A stretch of 39,232 nucleotides of DNA, taken from positions 1 through 39,232 of the forward strand of contig NZ_PQSU01000057.1 of assembly GCF_002920615.1 (NCBI RefSeq), read 5' to 3'. Position 1 is the first letter of the stretch. Every line of letters starts with the position of its first letter. The stretch comes from Streptomyces sp. Ru62 (GTDB lineage: Bacteria; Actinomycetota; Actinomycetes; Streptomycetales; Streptomycetaceae). This document shows, one piece after another, positions 15,001 through 21,623 of the stretch. Below the pieces are notes generated by a model that was not told the DNA's origin, did not search any database, and worked only from the letters and a program-made list of their open reading frames with translations. Position numbers and translations under genes: made by a program.

Positions 15001-17041
15001 GGGCACGCAGGGCGACTTCGCCGCGGGCGGACAGGGTGAAGGGAAGGGGGGTGCCGGGGGGCGGGGTGGGGCGGGGGTCGGTGCCGGCGGTCTCGGGTGC
15101 GGACCCCGGGTGCACCGGAATGCCGGTCTCCGCGGACTCCGGCCGCCGGGAGGGGCCGCTGCCCGAGGGCTCCGGCGGACCGGGGTGACCGCCATCGGCA
15201 GGCGCCGGCACCAAAAGCCCGCCGTCCGCGCCCGCGTCCGTGTCGCCGTCCGCGCCCTCCGGCCGTGGAGCAAACCCCGTGTCCGAGCGGCCCGAACGAC
15301 CGCCGTCAGCGCCCTGTGACGGCGCCTGAAGGCCGCCACCGGCGACGCCGTCCTCGCTCCGCGACGGCATCGGCCGCGCCGGAAGGCCGGCGTCCGCTGG
15401 GTCCGGTTCCTCCAGGATGACGTGGGCGTTGGTTCCGCTGACGCCGAAGGACGACACGCCCGCTCGTCGGGCCCGGCCGGTGTGCGGCCAGGCGCGTTCC
15501 TCGGTGACGAGTTCCACGGCGCCGGAGGACCAGTTGACGTTCGGGGTGGGGGCGTCGACGTGCAGGGTCGCCGGTACGCGGCCGTGCCGCATGGCGAGGA
15601 TCGTCTTGATCATGCCGGCGGCGCCGGCGGCGGCCTGGGTGTGCCCGAGGTTGGACTTGACCGAGCCGAGCAGCAGCGGGGCGCCGTCGGGCCGGCCCTG
15701 TCCGTACGTGGCAAGGAGCGCGGTCGCCTCGATGGGGTCGCCGAGCCGGGTGCCGGTGCCGTGCGCCTCGACCACGTCGACGTCGGCGGCGGTGAGGCCG
15801 GCGTCGGCGAGTGCCCGGCGGATCAGCCGTTGCTGGGAGGTGCCGTTGGGCGCGGTGAGGCCGTTGGAGGCGCCGTCCTGGTTGACGGCCGAGCCACGCA
15901 CGAGGGCCAGGACGCGGTGCCCGTTGCGGCGCGCGTCGCTCAGCCGCTCCAGGACGAGCACACCGACGCCCTCGGCGAATCCGGTGCCGTCCGCGGCGGC
16001 GGCGAACGCCTTGCAGCGGCCGTCGGGCGCGAGGCCCCGCTGCCGGCTGAAGGCGGTGAACACACCGGGGCCGCCCATGACGGCGACACCGCCCGCGAGC
16101 GCGAGCGAGGACTCGCCCTGGCGCAGCGAGCGGCACGCCAGGTGGACGGCGACCAGGGACGCGGAGCAGGCGGTGTCGACGGTGACGGCCGGCCCCTCGG
16201 CGCCCAGCACGTAGGCGACCCGGCCGGAGATGACGCTGCCCGCGTTCCCGGCGAGCAGGTAGGCGTCGAGCCCGTCCGGGGCGTCGTGCAGGCGCGGCCC
16301 GTACTCCTGCACCTCGGCGCCGAAGAACATGCCGGCCGGCGTGCCGCGCAGCCCGGTGGGGTCGATGCCGGCGTCCTCCAGGGCCTGCCAGGACGTCTCC
16401 AGGACGAGCCGCTGCTGCGGGTCCATGCCGAGCGCCTCGCGCGGGCTGATGCCGAAGAAGTCGGCGTCGAACTCGGTGGCGGTACCGAGGAAGCCGCCGC
16501 TGCGGACGTAGGCGCTGCCGGGCACCTCGGGGTCCTCGTCGAAGAGGGCGTCCAGGTCCCAGCCGCGGTCCTGCGGGAAGCCGGACAGCACCTCGCCGCC
16601 CTCGGTGAGCAGCCGCCACAGGTCGGCGGGCGAGGAGATGCCGCCGGGGAAGCGGCAGCCGATGCCGACGACGGCGACGGGCTCGTCGGCGCCGCCGTCA
16701 GTGGCCGGCTCGTCGGGGGCGTCCGTCGTACCGTGGACCTCGGCGAGCAGCCGGGCCGCCAGGTCGTGCACGGTCGGGCAGTCGTAGGCGAGGCCGACCG
16801 GCAGGTCGAGCCCGGTCCGCTCGGTGAGCCGCCGGTGCAGGTCGACGGCGGCGAGCGAGTCGAGTCCCTGCGTGGCGAACGGGGCGGCCGGGTCGAGGGT
16901 GTCCACCGTGCCCGGCCGGGCGGCTTCGATCGCCTCGGTCACGGCGGTGCGCACCAGTTCGGTCACCAGCCTGCGGTGCTGGGACGGTACGGCCGTGGCG
17001 AGCCGCCGTGCCAGAGCTGAGTCGGTTCCGGGCCCGTTCAT
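6047..17041 (-). CDS. Type I PKS, loading ACP plus modules 1 and 2 (macrolactam starter PKS)
   Basis: First-acting PKS, about 3664 residues. ATG 17041 is preferred because it has GGAG 8 nt upstream and a 44-nt leader from the inferred promoter; GTG 17068 is an in-frame alternative. It opens directly with a loading ACP (Ser62 in GLDSL) and no loading KS or AT, as in PKSs primed in trans by a VinK-type acyltransferase. Then come KS1 121-545 (Cys292, ACSA rather than ACSS), AT1 about 744-1091 (GHSVG Ser839, HAFH 936-939, malonyl type), DH1 about 1106-1364, KR1 about 1536-1725 and ACP1 (Ser1843). They are followed by KS2 1901-2325 (Cys2075), AT2 2426-2767 (GHSVG, HAFH, malonyl), DH2 2784-3054, KR2 3239-3417 (LDD), ACP2 (Ser3546) and a C-terminal docking tail. 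Each module should leave an alkene. The KS1-AT1 linker carries a long Gly/Pro/Asp-rich insertion. Confidence 0.97.
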   Translation of the reverse strand: MNGPGTDSALARRLATAVPSQHRRLVTELVRTAVTEAIEAARPGTVDTLDPAAPFATQGLDSLAAVDLHRRLTERTGLDLPVGLAYDCPTVHDLAARLLAEVHGTTDAPDEPATDGGADEPVAVVGIGCRFPGGISSPADLWRLLTEGGEVLSGFPQDRGWDLDALFDEDPEVPGSAYVRSGGFLGTATEFDADFFGISPREALGMDPQQRLVLETSWQALEDAGIDPTGLRGTPAGMFFGAEVQEYGPRLHDAPDGLDAYLLAGNAGSVISGRVAYVLGAEGPAVTVDTACSASLVAVHLACRSLRQGESSLALAGGVAVMGGPGVFTAFSRQRGLAPDGRCKAFAAAADGTGFAEGVGVLVLERLSDARRNGHRVLALVRGSAVNQDGASNGLTAPNGTSQQRLIRRALADAGLTAADVDVVEAHGTGTRLGDPIEATALLATYGQGRPDGAPLLLGSVKSNLGHTQAAAGAAGMIKTILAMRHGRVPATLHVDAPTPNVNWSSGAVELVTEERAWPHTGRARRAGVSSFGVSGTNAHVILEEPDPADAGLPARPMPSRSEDGVAGGGLQAPSQGADGGRSGRSDTGFAPRPEGADGDTDAGADGGLLVPAPADGGHPGPPEPSGSGPSRRPESAETGIPVHPGSAPETAGTDPRPTPPPGTPLPFTLSARGEVALRARAADLLPLVEGADPLDLAHSLATTRAALDDRAVLVAADRDELRTALEDLASGATPLTRRVDGELAFLFTGQGSQRIGMGRELAAAHPVFADALDDVCAHFDLQLARPLTDVLFAGPGTPEAELLHRTEYAQPALFAVEVALHRLLESWGLTPDQLAGHSVGEIAAAHVAGVLTLQDATILVAARGRLMQRLPEGGAMVAVRAAEDEVAPLLTPRTGIAAVNGPAAVVVSGAADDVERIAAELAARGHDTKRLRVSHAFHSPLMEPMLAEFRRVVNVLDLAEPKLPVVSTVTGGPVTTELCDPEYWVEHVRARVRFHDAVRTLADAGVRTFLEVGPDAVLTAMGPDCTDVPGTAFLPVLRRERPEAREAVGALAAAHARGVPVDWRRHFAGLGGRRIDLPSYPFQRRRFWLEQRAATDAAGLGQLPAGHPLLAAVVAVGAEGVVLTGRLSTRTQPWLADHVIAGRVLFPGTAFVELALRAGEHVGAHTLEELTLGAPLVLRADEDVAVQVAVGEPDEAGCRPVTVHTRADEAAPWTQHVAGVLTTTAPAATADLTVWPPKDAQPLDTAGVYADLADQGYGYGPAFQGLRAAWRHGNDVYAEVALPEEAATDAARFGLHPALLDAALHAADLDAPPRPEVLVPFAWSGVTLHATGATALRVKITRAGGDTIALRLADATGAPVADIEALTSRPVPDSDVLYAVRWSPYPRPATTAPPLRTAVLTDSVDALLRGPAPDAVVHRVPGPADADATAARAHVHHVLRLLRTWQQDERLAGTRLVVVTPPGSPAHAAVRGLVRSAQAENPGRYVLVEHEELPGEADLRQVLATGEPELSLAGGAFAVPRLAVQPSGDAATADWGTVLVTGGTGGLGALLARYLVRTHGVRRLVLAGRRGTAPELHAELTALGAEVTVTACDAGDREALRRLLAEHPVDSVVHAAGTVRDGVVDTLTDAMVDEVFHAKALGAWHLHELTRDRDLAHFVLFSSLAAVLDGPGQGNYAAANAYLDALAAHRAALGLPATALAWGLWDTDSGMGAALDDAARERIAAYGVPGLSADRSLELFDTAVRSRAPHLVPVEIDAAAVRRRTDGIPPLLTGLVRPVTRRAAASAAPATATEGQLAALPAADRDRALLDLVRTEVAAVLRHDGPSAIDPGRAFTDLGFDSLAAVELRNRLGTATGLRLPATLVFDHPTSRALAEHIRDTLFGTGPRHTPAVAGRTAPDDDPIVIVGMSCRYPGGVRSPEDLWRLVADGVDAVGGFPADRGWDTEALYDPEPGTPGRTYTREGAFLYDAAEFDAGFFGISPREATAMDPQQRLLLEVSWEALERSAIDPHRLRGSRTGVFAGVMYHDYGSWLAEVPEDLAAYLGNGSLGSVVSGRVAYALGLEGPAVTVDTACSSSLVTLHLAVQALRQGECDLALVGGVTVMSTPDTFIDFARQRGLAADGRCKSFAAAADGTGWGEGAGVLVVERLSDARRHGHRVLALVRGSAVNSDGASNGLTAPNGPSQQRVIRAALAAAGLGPADVDAVEAHGTGTTLGDPIEAQALLATYGQDRAEPLWLGSVKSNMGHTQAAAGVAGVIKMVMAMRNGVLPKTLHVDAPSPQVDWDAGAVRLLTERRPWPAPDRPRRAGVSSFGISGTNAHVILEEFAQPEPAEPDPATVPPVLALPVSARSPEALRGQARRLRELTGTTAADLGLALATTRGSHPHRAVVLSDGDDQAAAALDALAHGTEAPGLLVTGSATDGTLAYLFSGQGAQRPGMGRDWYDAFPVYAEHFDRAAAHFDKHLERPLAEVVFGDDPETLEQTAYTQAALFTTQVALYRLLESFGLRPDWLAGHSVGEFAAAHVAGVWSLPDAVTAVAARGRLMQALPEGGAMIAVQAAEEEVAALLDGRCGIAAVNGPRAVVVSGDEDAVTEVAAHFTTTRRLRVSHAFHSPLMEPMLAAFREVMTGIEAAEPAVPIVSTLTGAPATAAELGSADYWVRHVRQTVRFADAVTTLAARGAGTFLELGAAPVLTALGPDCLPDAEDTAFVPAGRKDTDPLPGLLAALATVHTRGFDVDWAALYASYEGRRVELPTYAFEHRRYWLPTPAVAVGDAAGHGLAAAGHPLVSARLDLPGDAGVLLTGRISTATHPLLAEHAVLGTVLVPGAALVDLALHAGRLTGRPVLEELTLQAPLVLAADTAVHLQVATGPDGTVEIHSRPENAPADEGWTRHATGTLTGSATTPAPAHGAWPPPGATPLDVTGLYPRLHAEGYDYGPVFRGVKAAWRHGDTLLAELELPDSARQDAARYTLHPALLDSALHVTSLLDGEPDGSTDGIALPFAWTGVAPHAQGGLTARVRVTPGPDGTRIDLADGEGRPLATVASYVTRPVTADRLTQRQRHLYAVTDEPLPEAAGRPDRRTWAVLGDDDLGLGVPVHAGLDALGASVPDVVILPVTAPRADGEQLPGAVRTVLGRTLQTLRAWTADDRYAGSVLVVLTGGGLADAAVHGLVRAAQAEDPGRILLVARTGPDGPVPDRAALAALLDSGEPEVRWRDGRAHAPRLVRADDSLAEDRPWGTVLVTGGTGGLGALVARHLAARHGVTRLVLTSRRGPGAPGAAALRADLAELGAKAEIVACDVSDRAALAALLTAHPADSVVHTAGVLDDGLVASLTPERLDTVLRPKADAAWHLHDLTLDRELSRFVLFSSAAGTLDASGQGNYAAANVFLDALAAHRAGLGLPATSLAWGLWSGGGMGAALDQTGVQRIERSGIGALDPDEALELFDAAVATGSPALVPVRLDTAALRRRGDDVPAVLRTLAGVTSRANGDDRARTLGERLAELPAADHEHTVLEAVRTEVAAVLGHAGPAAVEPRRAFTELGFDSLAAVELRNRLNAVCGLRLPSTLIFDYATPAALAGHLLERLLPDTADPEPPAAAHGDDELRALISRIPVARIREAGLLDSLLKLSERAPSPAPADRALDIKSMAVADLVRAALDRSGTQ

Positions 17042-17091
17042 CCACGCATCTCCACTTTCGGCCGACACCGGTTTTCCTCACCTTTTTCCAC

Positions 17092-17138
17092 ACCGTAGTG
17101 ACGGCCTCGGAAAGGCCACACCCTTAAGCACCCCTAGG
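17092..17138 (-). promoter_or_regulatory. Shared-operator promoter D, upstream of the first PKS
   Basis: Read on the minus strand, this is CCTAGGGG, TGCT-type spacer, TAAGGGT: two hexamers (17131-17136 and 17121-17126) with a 10-bp period. A 22-nt spacer leads to a -10 box TACGGT (17092-17097). This is the same architecture as the promoters at 25573-25619, 26056-26102 and 30694-30740. The upstream hexamers lie in the last codons of the glutamate mutase large-subunit gene, including its stop. The predicted start of transcription near 17085 leaves about 44 nt to the ATG at 17041. The motif is seen directly; promoter function is inferred. Confidence 0.7.
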
Positions 17139-18413
17139 GGCCGGCAGATCGACCGGCACTGTGTCCTCGGGGTGGTGCCGGTCGAACGAACGGCGGACAT
17201 AGGACAGCGAGTCGAGCAGTTCCGCGGAGGTGACGGCCCGGGCCGGGCGTACGTCGGCGACACCGTGCAGCGGCATCCTTCCGATGTCGGCCCAGCACAG
17301 CCGGCCGTCCGCGGCGATGTAACTCCGGCTGAATCCGGCGTTGTCCGGATGCAGACAGTAGGGAACGTCGAGATATCCCTTGGCGAAGGCCGCGAGCAGC
17401 GCGGCGCCGAGGTCGTCGTCCAGTTCCAGCACGGCGTTCACCAGCGCCGACGCCTCGGCGTAGGTCTGGGTGCCGGTGCCGTCGAGCGGGGCGCGCGGTG
17501 TGCGCGCGGCGACGGCCGCCGCGTATTCGAGCGCGGCGACGTTCTCGGCGACCGAAGGAATACGGCGGGATTCCGCGACGGTTTTCACGATGAGCCGTTC
17601 GGAGCCGCTGGTGACGGCGAGTTCCGCCGCTTTCCCGAGCAGCCGGTAGGCGCCTTCCTCGGTTTCCGGGAACAGTCCCATATAGGCGTAGACGACGACG
17701 TGCCATTCGGTGTCCGGGAGCAGGCGCGCGCACAGGCTGCGCAACGCGGCCACCGCTTCGGCGTCCTGGCGCGGGTCGGTCTGCTGCGCGTAACTCACCG
17801 AAATGCTCCGGATGCCGTGCCGGCGGAAGAACAGCGCCTCCAGCACGCTGACCGCGACGAGCAGGGCGGGCGGGCAGAGCTGGCCGAGGACGCAGCCGCC
17901 GAAGGTCTCCAGGTGCGGTTCGGTGCCCGACTCCCGCCGAGCGGCGAGCAGTTCGCAGGAGACGGCCCAGTGGGCGACGGACTCGCGCAGCGGGACCCGG
18001 CCGTAGGGCAGGCAGTAGGAGACCGGTCCGCCCTCGGAGGCGTCGAGCCCGACGGCCGTCAGCGCCCGGAAGATGTCCTCCGGCGCGGCCGAGCCGTGCC
18101 GGACCTGGACCGGGAAGTCGGGGCCGTGGATGCCGTCGAGGACGCTCAGGGTGGTGGTCGTCTCGTGGCTCACGATCGGGTAGCCGTTGAGGGCGACGCC
18201 CTCCAGGACGGCCAGTTCGGCCGACTCCAGATCGCCGACCCGGGTGTAGCTGTCCAGGGTGATCGTGCCGACGGTGGTCGCCGCGGCGCTCCGGGTGGCG
18301 AGCAGCCCGGCCCGCATCCGTTCCGGGCTGCTCATCCCCATCCGGGGCTGGACCACCAGGTGGCCGGCGTCGTGAGCCCGGCGCACGAACGCGCCGAACC
18401 CGACGCCGGTCAC
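17124..18413 (-). CDS. Glutamate (methylaspartate) mutase large/epsilon subunit, VinI/VinH-type
   Basis: A 429-residue protein of the glutamate mutase E (epsilon) family. With the small corrinoid subunit it rearranges L-glutamate to (2S,3S)-3-methylaspartate by an adenosylcobalamin radical mechanism. Recognisable features are the N-terminal VVQPRMG segment, the TITLDSYTR stretch and the TIM-barrel pattern through to the C-terminus. It is some 50 residues shorter at the N-terminus than clostridial enzymes, which appears usual for secondary-metabolism members. It starts with GTG in a 4-base GTGA overlap with the small-subunit gene, so the two are probably translationally coupled in a fixed ratio. 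It is the last gene of the starter cassette. Its 3' end also contains the operator for the next gene. Confidence 0.93.
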   Translation of the reverse strand: MTGVGFGAFVRRAHDAGHLVVQPRMGMSSPERMRAGLLATRSAAATTVGTITLDSYTRVGDLESAELAVLEGVALNGYPIVSHETTTTLSVLDGIHGPDFPVQVRHGSAAPEDIFRALTAVGLDASEGGPVSYCLPYGRVPLRESVAHWAVSCELLAARRESGTEPHLETFGGCVLGQLCPPALLVAVSVLEALFFRRHGIRSISVSYAQQTDPRQDAEAVAALRSLCARLLPDTEWHVVVYAYMGLFPETEEGAYRLLGKAAELAVTSGSERLIVKTVAESRRIPSVAENVAALEYAAAVAARTPRAPLDGTGTQTYAEASALVNAVLELDDDLGAALLAAFAKGYLDVPYCLHPDNAGFSRSYIAADGRLCWADIGRMPLHGVADVRPARAVTSAELLDSLSYVRRSFDRHHPEDTVPVDLPAPRGA

Positions 18414-18862
18414 ACCAGGGCCCGCTGCGGCAGCGTGTCGAGCATCCGCCGGAAGGCGGCGACGCCCTCGGCGCTGTCGTCGAACACCGCGTCGTAGCCG
18501 GCGGCGCGCAGCGCGGCCACCTCGTCGCCGCCGCAGGGGCCGGCGATGCCGAGCTTGCCGCCGATGACGGCGGGCACACCGGCGAGCCCGGGGTGTTCGC
18601 GCAGCCGGGTCACGGTCCGCATGCCGTCGTGGTAGCCGTGGCCGTTGACGCTGCTGATCACGATGAGGGCCGGGCGGTGCGCGAGGGCTTCGGCGATGAG
18701 CAGGTCCTCGGGGACGCAGGGGCCGAGGTTGACCACGCGGTGCCCGTGCTCCTCCAGGAGGAGCTGGAGGTAGACGAGGTTCCAGGTGTGGGAGTCGGAG
18801 ATGCCGCCGGCCACGAGCACGGGCTGGTCGCCGGGGGCGGGGGCGGTCGGGAAGGGGCTCAT
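18410..18862 (-). CDS. Glutamate mutase small/sigma subunit (cobalamin-binding)
   Basis: A 150-residue B12-binding protein, partner of the neighbouring large subunit. The Rossmann-like fold shows SDSHTWN near residue 22 (the DxH of the corrinoid motif, whose His is the lower axial cobalt ligand), then VISSVNGHG and a GGK turn. The canonical motif is DxHxxG; here the last position is Asn. The ATG at 18862 overlaps the decarboxylase stop (TGATG), and the 3' end overlaps the large-subunit start (GTGA). The product would supply 3-methylaspartate for the starter unit. No dedicated mutase-reactivating gene (MutL/GlmL type) is seen in the window. Confidence 0.93.
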   Translation of the reverse strand: MSPFPTAPAPGDQPVLVAGGISDSHTWNLVYLQLLLEEHGHRVVNLGPCVPEDLLIAEALAHRPALIVISSVNGHGYHDGMRTVTRLREHPGLAGVPAVIGGKLGIAGPCGGDEVAALRAAGYDAVFDDSAEGVAAFRRMLDTLPQRALV

Positions 18863-20100
18863 CACAGGGCCTGTCCGTGGTCGTAGGTGCGGGTGTGCTG
18901 GATGCGGGAGACGGAGACGAGGGCGTCGCCGCGGACGACGATCTCGGCGGGGGCGGGCCGGCCGAGGAACATCAGCAGGCTGGCCGTGGGGCCGTAGGCG
19001 CCGGCGTTGGGCACGGTGAGCAGGTCGCCGGGTGCCAGCTCGGGCAGCGGGACGTTCCGGCCGAGCAGGTCGCCCGGGGTGCACAGGGGTCCCGCGAGGC
19101 TCGCGGGGGTGCCGTCCGCGCCGGCGGACTCGTGCGGCTCGACGGACACGGGCAGGATGCGGCCGAGTCCGGACATGCCGCCGAAGGTGTTGATCCCTGC
19201 GTCGAGGACGAGGTAGCGGGTGTCGCGGCTGTCCTTGACGTTGACGACGGAGGTGAGCAGGGTGCCGCTGTCGGCGACCAGGTAACGGCCCGACTCGCAG
19301 GCGATCCGCGGGGTACCGTCCCGCCAGCCGGGGAAGTGCTCGTCCAGGGTCTCGGCGAGGGCGTCGCGGAGCCCGCCGTAGACGGGCCGCTCGCCCTGTA
19401 CGGCGTAGGGCGCGGCGAACCCGCCGCCGATGTCGAGGAAGCGGAAGGTGACGCCGAGGGCGTCCTGGAGGGCGGCGGCGGTGGCGACGGTGTGGCGGAA
19501 CTCGGCGACGAGGCTGGCCTCGTCCTTGGCGTTGCTCAGCGGGAAGAAGTGCAGTCCGGCGATGGTGGTGCCGGGTACCTCGCGCAGCGCGGCGGCGAGT
19601 CCGGGCAGGGTCTCGCTGTCGAAGCCGAACTGCGAGGGGACGCCGGTCATGCGGATGCTGGTGGCGGCGGCGCCGGTGGCGTTGTTGACGCGGATCAGGC
19701 AGTCGGCGGTGAGGCCGAGCTTCAGCGCCGTCTCGCCGACGCGACGGAGGTCGCCGTAGGACTCGGTGGAGAACAGGCGGACGCCGCGCGTCAGCGCCTC
19801 GGTCAGTTCGCCGGTGGTCTTGCCGGGTCCCGTGTAGAGGATCCGGTCGCCGGGGAAGCCGGCCCGCAGGGCGGCGTCGAGTTCGCCGACGGAGCTGATC
19901 TCGGCGCGGCAGCCGCGGGTGCCGCCGGAGCGCAGCTCGCGCAGCAGTTCGGGGTGCGGGTTGGCCTTGGCGGCGTAGAACACCTCGACCTCGTCGGGCA
20001 GCGCGGCGAACAGGTCGTCGCGGGCCGCCGCCACCCGGTCCAGGTCGTAGACGTAGGACGGGGTGCCGAAGCGTTCGGCCAGCTCGGTGGGGCCGGTCAC
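18862..20100 (-). CDS. PLP-dependent decarboxylase of the starter unit, VinO-like
   Basis: A 412-residue fold-type III PLP enzyme of the diaminopimelate/ornithine decarboxylase family (LysA-like). The PLP lysine is Lys45 in FYAAKAN; the glycine-rich phosphate-binding turn DIGGG, the ESGRYLVADSG segment and the C-terminal GPLCTPGD active-site loop are all present. By analogy with VinO in vicenistatin biosynthesis it should decarboxylate 3-methylaspartyl-ACP to 3-aminoisobutyryl-ACP on the free-standing ACP, rather than act on free diaminopimelate. The GTG start at 20100 lies in a GTGA overlap with the adenylation gene upstream, and its stop overlaps the mutase small-subunit start. The family is certain; the substrate is inferred from context. 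Confidence 0.92.
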   Translation of the reverse strand: MTGPTELAERFGTPSYVYDLDRVAAARDDLFAALPDEVEVFYAAKANPHPELLRELRSGGTRGCRAEISSVGELDAALRAGFPGDRILYTGPGKTTGELTEALTRGVRLFSTESYGDLRRVGETALKLGLTADCLIRVNNATGAAATSIRMTGVPSQFGFDSETLPGLAAALREVPGTTIAGLHFFPLSNAKDEASLVAEFRHTVATAAALQDALGVTFRFLDIGGGFAAPYAVQGERPVYGGLRDALAETLDEHFPGWRDGTPRIACESGRYLVADSGTLLTSVVNVKDSRDTRYLVLDAGINTFGGMSGLGRILPVSVEPHESAGADGTPASLAGPLCTPGDLLGRNVPLPELAPGDLLTVPNAGAYGPTASLLMFLGRPAPAEIVVRGDALVSVSRIQHTRTYDHGQAL

Positions 20101-21623
20101 GGGGTGGTTCCTTCCAGGAGGCGGGCGAGCTGCTTGCGGTCGTGCTTGCCGTGCGGGGTCAGCGGCAGCTCGGCCACGACGCGGCTCACGCCGGGCACCT
20201 TGGCGGGCTCCAGCCGCAGGGACAGCTCCTTCAGCAGGGAGTGCGGGTCGATGTCGCCCTCGGCGAACACCGCGAGGTCGCGGCCGGGGGCGGGGGGCAG
20301 CACGGCGGCGGCGCGGACGCCGGGGATGTCGGTGGCGGCGCTCTCGATCTCGGTGGTGCTCATGCGCACGCCCTTGTGCTTGAACATGTCGTCGCGGCGG
20401 CCCTCGTAGTACAGGAAGCCGTCCTCGTCGACATGGCCGAAGTCGCCGGTGTGCAGCCGCAGTCCGCCGTCGGGGGCGGGGCGGAAGGCGCGTGCGGTCT
20501 GTTCCGGCGCGCGCCAGTAGCCGGGCATGACGTGCGGGCCCTCGACCACGATCTCGCCGGTCTGCCAGGGCGGCAGCGCGTTGCCCTCGTCGTCCACGAC
20601 GAAGGCGCGGGTGCCGGGCAGCGGACGGCCGACCGAGTCCGGTTTGGCGTCCTGGTACGCGGGCGGCAGCACGGAGACGCGCTTGCACTCGGTCTGCCCG
20701 AACTGGATGATCACCTCCGCGCCGGGGAACGCGGTGCGCAGTCCGTCGGCGGTGGACTTCGGCAGCGCGGCACCGGTGTTGGTGAACATGCGCACCCGGG
20801 ACTCGCCGCCGGGGTCGCGTTCGGCGAGGGCGCAGATCATGGTGGCCAGGGACGGCACGATGGGGACGATGGTGGCGCCGGTCTCGCGGATGCGGCGCAG
20901 CAGCACCAGGTCGGACTCGCCGTCGGCGAGCACGATCTCGCAGCGGCCGGCCGCGGTGAGCAGCACCTTGTACAGGCCGTAGTCCCAGGAGATGGGGAAG
21001 CGGCAGAAGACCACGTCGTCGGGGTGGTAGCCGAGTTCGAGGTTGATGGCCTCGGTGGCGAAGACCATCCGGCCGTGCGGGCAGATCACCGCCTTGGGGG
21101 CGGCGGTGGAGCCGGAGGTGTAGACGAGGACGGCGATGTCCTCCGGGTCGACGTCCGCTCCGCCGGAGCGGGCCCCCCGCACCCGCAGCGCGGTGATCTC
21201 CCGCCACGCCTCGCCGAGGCCGAGGACCGGGACGGCGCCGGCGAGGGCGGCGATGCGGTCGACGGCGGGGTCGGTGACGACGACCAGCGCGGGGTCGGCG
21301 TTCTCGGCGACCGACCGCAGGTGGTAGTCCTTCATGCCGGTGTTGACGGGGACCAGGACGGCGCCCCGGCGCGCGGTGCCGTACAGCAGCGCGACCAGTT
21401 CGCGGGTGCTGGGCAGTTGGACGAGGACCCGGTCGCCGTGGCCGATGCCGCGCTCTTCCAGCCAGGCGTCGACGGCGTGGCTGTGGGCGGCGAGTTCCCG
21501 GTAGGTCCAGCGGCCCGTGCCGTCGGTGACCGCCGGGGCGTCGGGGCGTTCGGCGGTGGCCTCGTCGAGCAGGTCGTGGACCCGGGCGTCGGTACGGGCC
21601 TGCGCTGTCGGTTGACCGTTCAC
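20097..21623 (-). CDS. Adenylating enzyme for the beta-amino acid starter, VinN-like
   Basis: A stand-alone ANL-family adenylation protein of 508 residues that would activate 3-methylaspartate and load it on the small ACP. Core motifs: A3 YTSGSTAAPKA (about 168-178), A4 region ISWDYG with Asp214, A5 FGQTE (308-312), A7 LHTGD, the A8 hinge around MFKHKG, and the A10 lysine in PHGKHDRK. Straight after A5 come Lys314-Arg315, exactly 100 residues from Asp214. As I recall it, VinN uses Asp230 for the amine and Lys330-Arg331 for the carboxylate, at the same spacing. This points to an acidic beta-amino acid substrate. GTG 21623 overlaps the upstream gene by 4 bases. Confidence 0.9.
   Translation of the reverse strand: MNGQPTAQARTDARVHDLLDEATAERPDAPAVTDGTGRWTYRELAAHSHAVDAWLEERGIGHGDRVLVQLPSTRELVALLYGTARRGAVLVPVNTGMKDYHLRSVAENADPALVVVTDPAVDRIAALAGAVPVLGLGEAWREITALRVRGARSGGADVDPEDIAVLVYTSGSTAAPKAVICPHGRMVFATEAINLELGYHPDDVVFCRFPISWDYGLYKVLLTAAGRCEIVLADGESDLVLLRRIRETGATIVPIVPSLATMICALAERDPGGESRVRMFTNTGAALPKSTADGLRTAFPGAEVIIQFGQTECKRVSVLPPAYQDAKPDSVGRPLPGTRAFVVDDEGNALPPWQTGEIVVEGPHVMPGYWRAPEQTARAFRPAPDGGLRLHTGDFGHVDEDGFLYYEGRRDDMFKHKGVRMSTTEIESAATDIPGVRAAAVLPPAPGRDLAVFAEGDIDPHSLLKELSLRLEPAKVPGVSRVVAELPLTPHGKHDRKQLARLLEGTTP

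Noticed and set aside
6242..15319. A 3025-codon open frame on the plus strand
   Set aside because: It is antisense to the PKS gene and reads as Gly/Val/Gln-rich sequence with no domain. High third-position GC on the minus strand keeps this frame open.
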